Assembly (NCBI GenBank): GCA_017458085.1
Contig: JAFTGE010000081.1
Coordinates: forward strand, 1 to 64,000
Source: Oscillospiraceae bacterium
GTDB taxonomy: Bacteria; Bacillota; Clostridia; Oscillospirales; Oscillospiraceae
Direction of reading: 5' to 3'
Length of the DNA: 64,000 nt
The notes beneath the pieces are model-generated. The model was not told the origin of the DNA. It did no database searches and saw only the letters and a list, made by a program, of their open reading frames with translations. Numbering within the stretch: position 1 is the first letter of the stretch; every line of letters begins with the position of its first letter. Shown in pieces: positions 16,344 to 24,862 of this stretch. The position numbers and the translations under genes are program-made.

Positions 16344-18002
16344 ATGAAACGATCAAAGAAAAACAGAACGATCATCCTGACTGTCGGCCTGACGCTGAGC
16401 CTGCTTCTCGCTGCCTGCGGCGAAAAAAAGACAGAGACCGTTGAAGTCCCCGTGCCGTCCGCGAGCGCTGTGCCGTCGCCGGAGACTGCTGCGGAAACCC
16501 CGGCGCCTGCGAACAACACGCTTCCCACGCTTGAAGAACAGAAGCAAATTCTGGAAGCCAACCGCGAGCTCTGGGCCTTTGACGATCCCTATGCCAGCCC
16601 GTGGTTCTATACCTTCACAGACCTCGACCATAACGGGCGGCTGGAAGTGATCGCAGCCTCCACGCAAGGAACCGGGATCTTCACCTACGCCCATTTCTAT
16701 GAGGTCCGCGCCGACGGCTCCGGCATCGACAGCTGCTATGAAGCGCCGGAGGGATTGAACGACTGGCCGGAGATCATTCTGGACACACTGCCCTGCTATT
16801 ATGACGCGGCGGCCGACCGCTATTACTATGTGTGCGAGGGCGTTACCCGCGACGGCGCGGCCCACCAGTACTACGCCTGGCAGGCGCTGTCCTTAAAGGA
16901 CGGCGTGGGAACCTGGGAGCGCCTGGCAGATAAGAAAATGGAATGGCGCAACGGCGGAGAGACGCTCGATGTGACCTGCGTCGACGCCGAGGGCAATCCC
17001 ATCTCCGAGGCCGACTATGACCGCGCGGTGGAGCGGCGTTTTGCGGGCATGGAGGAATCCACGCTTACGCTCGACTGGACGCAGGTGGAAATACCCTTTG
17101 GGGATCCTTTGGCACCCGTGGAGAGCGCGGGGCCGGCCATTGTCATCACTAAAAACCCCAGCAGCGAAGCCATCACCGTCGGCGGTAAGACCTGGTTTAT
17201 CGCCCACGCGGACAATGCCGACAGGCTGACCTGGCTGATGCTCAGACCTGACGGCGAGACGTATACCCTTTCGGACGCGATGGCGGCCAATCCCGGCCTC
17301 AAGCTGGAGGCGCTGGAGGGCGACACCATCGCCGTCAGCAATGTGCCCCTGAGTGCCAACGGCTGGGGCGTGCTGGCACGCTTCGACGGTCCCGGCGGCG
17401 ACGCTTTGACAGAGCCCGCCTACCTCTACGTGGGCGAGTTCACTGCCGCCTATGACAGCGTGATCTCCGCGTACCGCGCGGCTTATGCCGGCGGCAACCA
17501 GGGGAACCTGGAGTATCTTTCAAACCACGGCCTGTCCGAGGTGGCGGCCTATTCCAGCGGCGTGGGCTACGCGCTCAAGGACCTGGACAAGGACGGCACA
17601 CCCGAGCTGATCATTGCGGGAATGGGTACGGACGACTTTTCCGACGGAATCGTCTATGGCCTCTACACGCTGGTCGACGGCGCGCCGGTCAATTTGGTTA
17701 CCTCCTGGGCGCGAAACCGCTACTATCTGCTGACGGACAACACGGTGCTCAGCGAGGGCTCCGGCGGCGCGGCCTATACCTATATCACCCTCTGGCGTTT
17801 GACCGGGGATAAGCTGACGGAGACGGAGATGGTCTTCACCGATCTGGATGACAGTAACCAGATCGTCTATTATGCCCAGCAGGGCCACAGCGACGGCCTG
17901 CCGAGCGAGAAAAGCGTCGCGATCACGCAGGCGCAATTCGACGAGCGCTGGGAACAGTGGGAAGGAAAAATCTACGTCCCGCCGCTGACCAAAATATTCT
18001 AA
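16344..18002 (+). CDS. Large lipoprotein of unknown function
   Basis: The 552-residue protein has a lipoprotein signal peptide: basic N-terminus (KRSKKNR), hydrophobic core and lipobox LLAAC with the modified Cys near residue 26. A Pro/Ala/Glu linker follows. Two DxDxxGxxE stretches, TDLDHNGRLEVI (about 92-103) and KDLDKDGTPELI (about 413-424), look like calcium-binding loops seen in extracellular repeat domains. The AGGAGTAACAAC ribosome binding site supports the start. It is monocistronic, with a terminator behind. It probably sits on the outer face of the membrane; no enzyme motif is recognised. Confidence 0.8.
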   Translation: MKRSKKNRTIILTVGLTLSLLLAACGEKKTETVEVPVPSASAVPSPETAAETPAPANNTLPTLEEQKQILEANRELWAFDDPYASPWFYTFTDLDHNGRLEVIAASTQGTGIFTYAHFYEVRADGSGIDSCYEAPEGLNDWPEIILDTLPCYYDAAADRYYYVCEGVTRDGAAHQYYAWQALSLKDGVGTWERLADKKMEWRNGGETLDVTCVDAEGNPISEADYDRAVERRFAGMEESTLTLDWTQVEIPFGDPLAPVESAGPAIVITKNPSSEAITVGGKTWFIAHADNADRLTWLMLRPDGETYTLSDAMAANPGLKLEALEGDTIAVSNVPLSANGWGVLARFDGPGGDALTEPAYLYVGEFTAAYDSVISAYRAAYAGGNQGNLEYLSNHGLSEVAAYSSGVGYALKDLDKDGTPELIIAGMGTDDFSDGIVYGLYTLVDGAPVNLVTSWARNRYYLLTDNTVLSEGSGGAAYTYITLWRLTGDKLTETEMVFTDLDDSNQIVYYAQQGHSDGLPSEKSVAITQAQFDERWEQWEGKIYVPPLTKIF

Positions 18003-18008
18003 AAACAA

Positions 18009-18037
18009 CACCCCATAACCGTCTCGGTTATGGGGTG
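18009..18037. terminator. Bidirectional terminator between lipoprotein and ychF
   Basis: CACCCCATAACC and GGTTATGGGGTG arms (12 bp), 5-nt loop, between convergent genes. Confidence 0.75.
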
Positions 18038-18051
18038 CAGTTTGTTTGGGA

Positions 18052-19125
18052 TTAAATATTGAACCGGAACATGGTCACGTCGCCGTCCTGCATGACGTAG
18101 TCCTTGCCCTCCAGACGGAACAGGCCCTTCTCCTTGGCGGCGGCCATGGTGCCGCAGGTCTTGAGATCCTCAAAGGCCACGATCTCGGCGCGGATGAAGC
18201 CGCGCTCGATGTCGGTGTGGATCTTGCCGGCGGCCCGGGGCGCCTTGGTGCCGCGGACGATGGTCCAGGCGTGCACGTCGTCCTCGCCGGCGGTGAGGAA
18301 GGAGATGTAGCCCAGCAGATCATAAGAGGTGCGGATCAGGCGGTCCAGCCCCGTCTCGGTCAGCCCCAGATCCTCCATGAACATCTGCGCCTCGTCAGCG
18401 TCGAGCTCGGCAATGTCCTCCTCAAACTTGGCCGCGACCGGCAGCACGGCCGCGCCGCGCGCGGCGGCAAAGGCTTTGAGCGCCTGGAAGTTCTGGTTGC
18501 CGTCCAGGTCGCTCATACCGTCCTCGTCGAGGTTGGCCGCGTAGATGATGGGCTTGACGGTCAGCAGGCCGCCGTCGACCAGAATATCCCTGTCCTCATC
18601 GGTGAACGCGAAATCGCGCGCGGGCTTCTCGCTTTCCAGGTGTTCGATCAGCGCCTGGCACATCTCCGCCTCGCGCTTATACTTTTTGTCGCCGCTCTTT
18701 GCGTTCTTTTTGGCGCGCTCCAGACGGCGCTCCACGATCTCGATATCCGCCAGAATCAGCTCCAGATCAAAGCTCTCCGCGTCGCGCACGGCGTCGGCCT
18801 TTTCGAGAAAGACGCTGTCGTCGTCAAAGCAGCGCACCACCTCCACCAGCGCGTCCATCATGCGGATGGCCTGGAACACCTCCCGACCCTTGCCGCCGGG
18901 GGCCACGCCCGGCACGTCCACAAACTCGATGGTTGCGGGGGTGTATTTCTTGGGGTGATAGTATTCGGCCAGCCAGTCCAGCCGCTCGTCGGGCACCTTG
19001 GCGGTGCCGATGTTGGGCTTGGCGGCAGCGTTGGTGTAGCTGCCGGTTTCGGCCTTGGAGCCGGTCAGCGCGTTAAACAGAGTCGTCTTGCCCACGTTGG
19101 GCAGACCCACGATACCTAATTTCAT
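18052..19125 (-). CDS. ychF: Redox-regulated ATPase YchF (OLA1 family)
   Basis: The 357-residue protein is an Obg-family P-loop protein that in this branch prefers ATP and binds ribosomes. G1 GLPNVGKTT lies at residues 7-15, followed by the family segment KPNIGTAKVPDERLDWLAEYYHPKKYTPATIEFVDVPG with the DVPG G3 motif. The G4 position reads NLDE in place of a GTPase NKxD, in keeping with ATP preference. A coiled-coil insert (about 125-165) and the C-terminal TGS domain (GEDDVHAWTIVRGTKAPRAAGKIHTD, KDYVMQDGDVTMFRFNI) follow. A mobile element is inserted just upstream of its start. Confidence 0.97.
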   Translation of the reverse strand: MKLGIVGLPNVGKTTLFNALTGSKAETGSYTNAAAKPNIGTAKVPDERLDWLAEYYHPKKYTPATIEFVDVPGVAPGGKGREVFQAIRMMDALVEVVRCFDDDSVFLEKADAVRDAESFDLELILADIEIVERRLERAKKNAKSGDKKYKREAEMCQALIEHLESEKPARDFAFTDEDRDILVDGGLLTVKPIIYAANLDEDGMSDLDGNQNFQALKAFAAARGAAVLPVAAKFEEDIAELDADEAQMFMEDLGLTETGLDRLIRTSYDLLGYISFLTAGEDDVHAWTIVRGTKAPRAAGKIHTDIERGFIRAEIVAFEDLKTCGTMAAAKEKGLFRLEGKDYVMQDGDVTMFRFNI

Positions 19126-19233
19126 TTATCTTCACATCTCCTCTAATAATCCAGTGTTTTCAATGCTTTCCGGGTTTGCTCAAAATTGGCTTACGCCCTT
19201 TTTACGCCCTTTTTTGCCCTCCGAGCTTAACTT

Positions 19234-20412
19234 TCAGGCGTAGGCGGACTCAAACTGATGGATGGCCTTCAGCATCGAATCGTCCGTCACATGGACGTAC
19301 CGATCCATTGTCGTTTTGATACTCGCATGTCCAAGAAGCTGCTGCAGGACCTTCGGCTGTACGCCGCGCTCTATCGCTCTCGTCGCATAGGTGTGACGTA
19401 AAGCGTGCATACAGAAGTGCTTAATGCCAGCCTCGTCACAGAGCTTGTAGAGGTGCGTATCGTAGGAACTGTTCTTGTTTGGCTCTCCTGTGCGGTAGTT
19501 GATAAAGACCAGATCCCGCATGACCATGCACTTTTTCTCACCCGTCCGGCTGTCAGTGTATTCCAGCACTTGCGACAGAGAATCCGCTTCTTTCCGGGTA
19601 GTCCGTTCATCGTAACAGCTTTTCAAGATCTGATATGCTTTCTCCGTGAGAGGAATAGTACGGTAGCTCTTTTTCGTCTTGGGAGGCCCGGCGCGCCAAC
19701 AGCCCTGCTTGTGACGATACTCCAGGCTCTTGTTGACCGTCAGTGTTCGTTTCTTCCAGTCTATCGCGTCCCACGTCAGGCCGATCAGCTCCGCAGTACG
19801 CAGACCGGTTTCCAGCAATAGTGCATACTGCCGGTAGTTATGGGACTTCTTGGCCGCTTCCAGAAACAGTTTTTGCTCCTCCGCAGTCAAATACTTGATG
19901 TCATCCACCGCGCGGGCCGGCTTGGTATATCTCACGCCATCCATAGGATGCTTGGAAATGATATCGTTCATGACCGCGGCACGAAACATGGTTCCCATCG
20001 CAATATACGCCTGCTTGATCGTCCCTCCGGCATAGCTTGCCGCCATCTTGTTGAGAACGATCTTGCAGTGCATGGGCTTGACGTCACACATCCGCATACT
20101 GCCGATGATCGGTTGGACATTGATTCTGTACCGTTCCCGATAATTTCTCTTGGTATTAGGGGACAGATCACAGATCAAATTGTCCATCCAAAATTGATGC
20201 CAGGCATCGACTGTCATTTCCGAATTGGCGTTAAACAGGTCGTGTAAATCCTCGTATTTCGCGTCTGCAAGCCATTTTCTCGCTTCTGGCAGCGTATTGA
20301 AATGCTTTTCGCGGCGTGTACCATCCTTCGCCAGGAATCTTGCGGAATATTTCCCGTCCTTCCTCTGGCAGATTCCTGCGCCGCACTCCTTTCCTTTGAG
20401 GTTTTTACCCAT
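19234..20412 (-). CDS. int: Tyrosine recombinase (Tn916/phage-type integrase)
   Basis: ATG 20412, with AAAGGAG nine bases before it, gives 392 residues. The N-terminal arm-binding domain (about 1-65: CGAGICQRKDGKYSARFLAKDG), core-binding domain (about 66-165) and catalytic domain are all present. Catalytic residues in this numbering are R205 (TGLRTAE), H336 and R339 (HALRHTYATR), H362 (LGHASIKTT) and Y372 (DRYVHV). It should integrate and, with excisionase, excise the element. It lies at the left edge of the island, next to the ychF 5' end. It has its own promoter. Confidence 0.93.
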   Translation of the reverse strand: MGKNLKGKECGAGICQRKDGKYSARFLAKDGTRREKHFNTLPEARKWLADAKYEDLHDLFNANSEMTVDAWHQFWMDNLICDLSPNTKRNYRERYRINVQPIIGSMRMCDVKPMHCKIVLNKMAASYAGGTIKQAYIAMGTMFRAAVMNDIISKHPMDGVRYTKPARAVDDIKYLTAEEQKLFLEAAKKSHNYRQYALLLETGLRTAELIGLTWDAIDWKKRTLTVNKSLEYRHKQGCWRAGPPKTKKSYRTIPLTEKAYQILKSCYDERTTRKEADSLSQVLEYTDSRTGEKKCMVMRDLVFINYRTGEPNKNSSYDTHLYKLCDEAGIKHFCMHALRHTYATRAIERGVQPKVLQQLLGHASIKTTMDRYVHVTDDSMLKAIHQFESAYA

Positions 20413-20457
20413 ATCGTGTTCTCCTTTCCTTGCAGAAAAGAGCCCAACACGCCACAT

Positions 20458-20486
20458 AATATACCACGAACATGCCCTTTTCTCAA
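20458..20486 (-). promoter_or_regulatory. Promoter of the integrase gene
   Basis: TTGAGA (20481-20486), 17-bp spacer and TATATT (20458-20463) on the minus strand, 45 bases before the start. A GGCGG/CCGCC hairpin at 20494-20510 separates it from the excisionase gene. Confidence 0.75.
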
Positions 20487-20526
20487 GTCGTTTCGGCGGA
20501 TATTGCCGCCTTTTTTGTCAGGAATT

Positions 20527-20733
20527 TCAGATCATCACCTGTGTTCGGATGCATTCTTCAAACTCCTTGCGTTTCACGAGCTTCTTTGTTCCCACGTACA
20601 GGACGAAGGGACAATTATAGGATCGAAGCAGACTGTCGATCTTGTTGATCCCGATGTTGCTGTATTCTGCCGCTTCCTTGATCGTCAGCGTGAGTTTTTG
20701 CGGGATCGGTACTTTTTCTGTCTCTGTACTCAT
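20527..20733 (-). CDS. xis: Excisionase (Tn916 Xis-like)
   Basis: The 68 residues form a winged-helix DNA-binding module: KLTLTIKEAAEYSNIGINKIDSLLRSYNCPFVLYVGTKKLVKRKEFEECI. This is the layout of Tn916 Xis, with an N-terminal HTH, a wing with the VGTKKLVKR basic stretch, and a short helix. Directional factors of this type bend DNA and steer the integrase to excision. It lies directly upstream of int. Its start overlaps the end of the small gene before it (ATGA). Confidence 0.85.
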   Translation of the reverse strand: MSTETEKVPIPQKLTLTIKEAAEYSNIGINKIDSLLRSYNCPFVLYVGTKKLVKRKEFEECIRTQVMI

Positions 20734-20873
20734 GATGCGCTCTCCTCTCCGGCGGCATTGCCCCGTTCCTTCATGCTCAGCAGTGTCTCCAGCAGAAAAC
20801 TGTGTGATAATGCATGGGGGTCAGATTTGCTTTTGTGTGTTAGATAGGCTGTTTTGTAATTTGAATGATTCAT
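20730..20873 (-). CDS. Small hypothetical protein before xis
   Basis: ATG 20873 with GGGAGG upstream gives 47 residues (NHSNYKTAYLTHKSKSDPHALSHSFLLETLLSMKERGNAAGEESAS). It overlaps the xis start by four bases, so it is likely translated and coupled. A short amphipathic helix (SFLLETLLSMKERG) is the only feature. No family is recognised. It is probably an accessory gene of the mobile element. Confidence 0.5.
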   Translation of the reverse strand: MNHSNYKTAYLTHKSKSDPHALSHSFLLETLLSMKERGNAAGEESAS

Positions 20874-20885
20874 GATGAAAAGCCT

Positions 20886-20929
20886 CCCTTCACTAACCCC
20901 AATCTCAGAGGCTGTTTTTGCAAGCACCT
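20886..20929 (-). repeat. 44-bp degenerate direct repeat, copy A
   Basis: On the plus strand ACCCCAATCT and TTTTGCAAG-ACCT blocks with a CACT lead-in match 23327-23370, with about three quarters of positions the same. The two copies flank the relaxase/mobC block. Confidence 0.7.
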
Positions 20930-21015
20930 GAGCAAACAATGTTTGTAAATTTTTTGTGAACGAGAGGCTGTATCAAAAATGATCGCCCTGAAAGGGTATG
21001 ACAAAAAAGACCGTC

Positions 21016-22718
21016 CTACCGCTGTGGATCTGATTTCTTTCTCGCAGGCGAGCCCTGCTTATATGCCTCAACGATCTGCTGGTTTTTGCAAAGATGTTCC
21101 AGAACAGATGCTTTCTCCGGACTTTTGGGCGGAAGCACGGTTTCTGTAATCTGCGTATTCTGTGCTGTCGTTCCTTCCAAGATCGCGTCCACATTGGCAC
21201 ATGCCGTCCGCAATTCCTTTTCATACTCTTTGAAATACTCACAGGTGTCGCGCTGGGCTTTTTTCATCTGCAGCAGCTGATCTCGTTGCGCTTTCAGTTC
21301 TTTAAGCAGCGGCACATGAGCATTCATGTTTTCCTTGATGTATTTCACCGCCGCTTCGTAGAGATCCAGCTCATCGCCGTGCTGCTCCCGGAATCGTTTT
21401 TTGTTTTTTGCTTTCAGGAATTCCGCCTTCGCCGCTTTGTGGCTCGTGTATTGCCCCGCATAGTGGATCTGCTCATTGAGCGTCTGGATACGATCCTCAG
21501 TATTGTGAAAAGTCTGTTGGGCATCCTGTAGCTTGCACCGAATTTCTTCCAGCCTGGCGTTTAGATCGTCACGGGTAGCGAAGCCATTTTCCTGGACATA
21601 GCAGATGGTCTTTGCCATCTCTTTCAGATTGGTGAGCTTCACCTTCTGCGCGTAGGCTTGGCTCTGTTGAGCCTTGACACAGGTTTGCAGATCTGTGACC
21701 AGCCGAAGGTGGGAGCGAATGAACAGGATCGCTACGGGGTCGGTTTCGTAGTTGTAGCTCGGATCGTACGCATGCGCCTTTGCGTTTTTCTCCAAAACGG
21801 ATAGCAGGTGATCTTTCTCGAAGTCACCCCCCCCCAGCCGCCGGGCAGTAATGTACCGCTCCCGGTCCGGCAGCAGATAGCTGAATCGGCCTCTGCTCTC
21901 TTTGAGCGTGATCCCATATTTCTCTTGAAGGCCCTTTTGTAATTCTTCATAGGAACAAGAGGAAGCGGCACAATCCACAATGGCGTCTGCAGATCGGTCT
22001 GGAATTTGGTAAAGCGCGGCTTCATGCCGTCTGCGATGATCTGGGCATTTAGCTCTTCTAGCTTTTCTTGTCCTCGCTTTTCCTTGCGGTATTTCTTTTC
22101 TGTAATCTTCACCGCTGCGGGGGACAGCAAATCTATTTGGCGCAAGCCCTCCCGCTCTGTGATCTCCATCAAGCCCTTCTGCATGACAGTCAGCAGTTCC
22201 CGCGTCTGGTGGTGTTTGTATCCCGCGCGGGAATCATAGCTGCGCTCCATAAACGGTTGCGGCTCCACGTCCAGTTTTCGCAAACTGTTCAGAACGATGT
22301 GAACGTGGATGTTGCCGCTCTTGTTATTGCCGTCCATGTGGGTACATACCAGCATCTGATGCCCTGCGAAAAAGCGATTGGCAAATTCCAGCCCGAAGGC
22401 CTGCGCCCTTTTTCCATCCAGACAGCATTCCGTCTCATCCCGCGGATCGAAGCTGATGATGTAGTGGTGAGATTTCACATCGCCGCGATTTTGGTTTTTA
22501 TGAAATCGGTCGTTGAGCTGCTTACACTCCAGATTAAAGGTCAGCTCCTCACAGTTGATCCCATCCAGATAGAATTCCGTACGCAGCAGACCATGGCCGT
22601 TTTCATCCAGCTGCTCTTTTCCGGTTTTCTCATCATGCTGAAACATGAGATAATCCAAAACGGCGCCGTAGTCGGAACTCTTAATGGACAGGTGTTTTAT
22701 AATTGCCAATTCCCTCAC
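21016..22718 (-). pseudogene. MobA/MobL relaxase, frameshifted
   Basis: Two overlapping frames together form one relaxase. The N-terminal part (GTG 22718) has the HUH core: THMDGNNKSGNIHVHIVLNS (HxD...HxH) and upstream YHYI-type strand SHHYIISFDPRD. Its family-like sequence stops making sense after KPRFTKFQTD (near 22000). Family sequence resumes in another frame with DAIVDCAASSCSYEELQKGL...SRGRFSYLLPDRERYITARRLG (from about 21980), then a long coiled coil to 21016. A one-base indel near 21970-22005 explains this. A run of nine C (21827-21835) lies in the second half. The element therefore probably cannot nick its own oriT unless the shift is a sequencing error or is recoded. Confidence 0.8.
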
Positions 22719-23073
22719 CTGTCATTCTTTTCAATACGGTCAGCATGGTCAGAACAGTGTCCGTGGCTCCGCGGATTGCATCATGCATAGCCCAAGAATA
22801 CAGCCCGCCGGCATTGTAGTATTTTGCGATCTGCTGCAAATTGGCCAGGATGCCGTTTAGTTCCCTCGCCGCTTTTTTCACTTCCTCTGGGTCGGCGATG
22901 ATCCGAAACGTCGTTTCCACTCTTCCGTGCACACTGCGATCACGGAGATAATCTGTGACCGTGGTATTTTGCTTTTTGGCCGATTCTACGATCTTCGCAT
23001 ATTCCGCCTCGGAGAAACGGATGGAAATCTGTTTTCTCTTTCTCAGTGATTCATCTTTCTTTGGCCTTGCCAT
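22681..23073 (-). CDS. mobC: Mobilization protein MobC
   Basis: ATG 23073 (GTGGAGGT upstream) gives 130 residues. A basic N-terminus (ARPKKDESLRKRKQ) precedes a ribbon-helix-helix (ISIRFSEAEYAKIVESAKKQNTTVTDYLRDRSV). The C-terminal MobC motif ELNGILANLQQIAKYYNAGG is followed by a helix. MobC proteins help the relaxase open oriT. The gene overlaps the relaxase start by 38 bases. The frame extends upstream without a good start and over a conserved non-coding block. Confidence 0.88.
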   Translation of the reverse strand: MARPKKDESLRKRKQISIRFSEAEYAKIVESAKKQNTTVTDYLRDRSVHGRVETTFRIIADPEEVKKAARELNGILANLQQIAKYYNAGGLYSWAMHDAIRGATDTVLTMLTVLKRMTGEGIGNYKTPVH

Positions 23074-23326
23074 GATTTTCGTACCTCCACTTTTTTCAAT
23101 TTTCAATATTCTGGCTTTGACGAGAATCGTCACCGGAGCGCCTTTCCCGAAAAAGGAAAGGCTGTATCCGCTGCGACTACGCCAGTAGGAGCCACAGAGA
23201 AAAACGCCGTTTTTCTCAAACCGAGGGATTGGGGAGCCGGATTCCCCAACGAGATCGCCGGACAGCAGAAAACCCGAAACAGGATTTCTGTCCGACACAG
23301 GCGTATCTTGCGTTATAACGGTCGTT

Positions 23327-23370
23327 CCCCTCACTTACCCCAATCTTCGGCCCCACTTTTGCAAGTACCT
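23327..23370 (-). repeat. 44-bp degenerate direct repeat, copy B
   Basis: Same orientation as 20886-20929, sharing the blocks TCACT.ACCCCAATCT and TTTTGCAAG.ACCT. Confidence 0.7.
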
Positions 23371-23384
23371 ATTTGGAAATAATA

Positions 23385-23399
23385 AAAGCCCGCGGCTTT
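23385..23399 (-). terminator. Terminator of the polysaccharide operon
   Basis: AAAGCC/GGCTTT arms with a 3-nt loop, followed on the minus strand by TTTTATTATTT, about 50 bases after the flippase stop codon. The stem is short. Confidence 0.5.
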
Positions 23400-23446
23400 C
23401 GGATTCTCCGTTTTGCCGCAGGCATCGTTTCCGATAATTCAGTTTT

Positions 23447-24862
23447 TTAACTGGTTATTTTGCAGAACACTTGCTTTGCTTTTTCTAGAATTACTTTCAC
23501 AAACGACCTGTTCAGCATAAAAAAGGTCGTCACTCCAAACAAAATGTTGAAGATATTGCTGAACAGCCTGTTGATAAAGCAAAGCGCCGTTTCTATAAGC
23601 AGGATTCCAACCACCAGCAGGATATGTTTGAAATCATAGCGAATTGCAACTAGCTTCTTTACGTCTATCATCCGAAAGATCATAAGGAATAAATAACTAA
23701 TCAATGTAGATCCGGAAGCAGCGTATAAGCCTATCTTTTTGATCAATGCCAAATCAACCAACAAATTACAGGTTGCCGCAGCCGTTGACGTAATTCCTAC
23801 ACTTAATGTTGCTTTATGCGCAATATAGATTCCCCCAAGAAATGAACATACACAATTGAAAAACATGGCAAGAAAGAGAATTGGCAACTGGGCATAGGCT
23901 TCCGAGTAATCGCCTCGAATTAAGAGCTGAAACAGAAGCGGTGCAGCACAGATCAACAGTCCCAAAAGGCCAGCAACCAAATCGAGAATTGTCCGGAACA
24001 TAGAACTGTAATATTCATTTACGTCTTTATCGTTGACGACAATGCTCGCGTTTTCAAGCCACGCCATATTAAAAGTACCGTGTGCAAGTGTTAAAATAGA
24101 GGGAATCTTGTTCGCGACAGCATATACGGCGTTGGCCGTGATACCCATAAACATTGTTACGACGAAACGATCAGAAACCCTCATCACCCACATAGACATA
24201 CTATTAGGCACCAACGGCCACGAATATTGCAGAAGCTCCTTTATTATTGAGAAATTTAACAGCTTAAAATCAATATACCGGAAAAGATGGATTCTGATTG
24301 ATAACGCTGTAAAGGATGCTGTGGATGCAGCCAGTAAGGCTAGCACTGCGCCAATCAGGCCAGTTCTGAAATACCGCACAAAAATCACAGCGAACAGCAT
24401 TTTTCCCAAAGCGCTGATAACAGCGCTTATCGAATAATCCATATTACGCTCCAATCCTCTGGCTATTTGCCGGGTATTATTTGAATAAATATCCACGAAA
24501 AAATACGCACAGATAAGGAGTTTAGTTTCGGATGATCCGCTCGGTAAAAGAAAATACAAGATAAGCAAAGCGACAATAGAGATCGGTGAAATAAAGGCAA
24601 AAATATTTGTTATTATAATTTTTACTTTTTTTTCGTCTTTCCTAGCGTCGATCAAAAAACGAAATGCGGCGGTTTGGATTTGCAGTGTAACAGCAGGAAG
24701 GAAGAGAGAGACTAAAATCGTTATTAAATCATAAGTTCCGTATTCCTCTTTTGTTAAGTATGCAGTAAGGATTGGCAGCGTAATAAACGCTGCCAATTTA
24801 GGTAAAAAAGTACCGATCGACAATATAATTGTATTTTTTGCCAGTTTCTCTTCCCTGCTCAT
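23447..24862 (-). CDS. Polysaccharide flippase (Wzx/MVF family)
   Basis: The 471 residues are almost entirely hydrophobic helices, about 12-14 in number. The start (KNTIILSIGTFLPKLAAFITLPILTAYLTKEEYGTYDLITILVSLFLPAVTLQIQTAAFRF) is the classic polysaccharide-biosynthesis export motif. Proteins of this type flip undecaprenyl-linked repeat units to the outer face. It is the last gene of the minus-strand cluster and overlaps the LicD gene by four bases. AT-rich codon use contrasts with the surrounding chromosome. Confidence 0.88.
   Translation of the reverse strand: MSREEKLAKNTIILSIGTFLPKLAAFITLPILTAYLTKEEYGTYDLITILVSLFLPAVTLQIQTAAFRFLIDARKDEKKVKIIITNIFAFISPISIVALLILYFLLPSGSSETKLLICAYFFVDIYSNNTRQIARGLERNMDYSISAVISALGKMLFAVIFVRYFRTGLIGAVLALLAASTASFTALSIRIHLFRYIDFKLLNFSIIKELLQYSWPLVPNSMSMWVMRVSDRFVVTMFMGITANAVYAVANKIPSILTLAHGTFNMAWLENASIVVNDKDVNEYYSSMFRTILDLVAGLLGLLICAAPLLFQLLIRGDYSEAYAQLPILFLAMFFNCVCSFLGGIYIAHKATLSVGITSTAAATCNLLVDLALIKKIGLYAASGSTLISYLFLMIFRMIDVKKLVAIRYDFKHILLVVGILLIETALCFINRLFSNIFNILFGVTTFFMLNRSFVKVILEKAKQVFCKITS

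Larger units (their letters stand above)
23074..23446. other. Non-coding block upstream of mobC, candidate oriT
   Basis: No gene is supported. It holds a CCTTTCC/GGAAAGG hairpin (23141-23161), a perfect inverted repeat TTGGGGA-N7-TCCCCAA (23229-23249), and copy B of a 44-bp repeat (23327-23370). Position directly upstream of mobC/relaxase and the inverted repeats are typical of transfer origins; the nick site cannot be named. Confidence 0.5.

Noticed and set aside
19126..19233. Attachment site for the integrase (tandem TTACGCCCTTTT near 19190-19215)
   Set aside because: No matching sequence was found by eye at the right side of the island, so attL/attR cannot be called.
21827..21835. C9 tract as the cause of the relaxase frameshift
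   Set aside because: Family-like sequence in the second frame continues on both sides of the tract, so the shift must lie upstream, near 21970-22005.
21016..21978. Separate coiled-coil gene downstream of the relaxase
   Set aside because: Its N-terminal part continues the relaxase family sequence, so it is the frameshifted second half of that gene.
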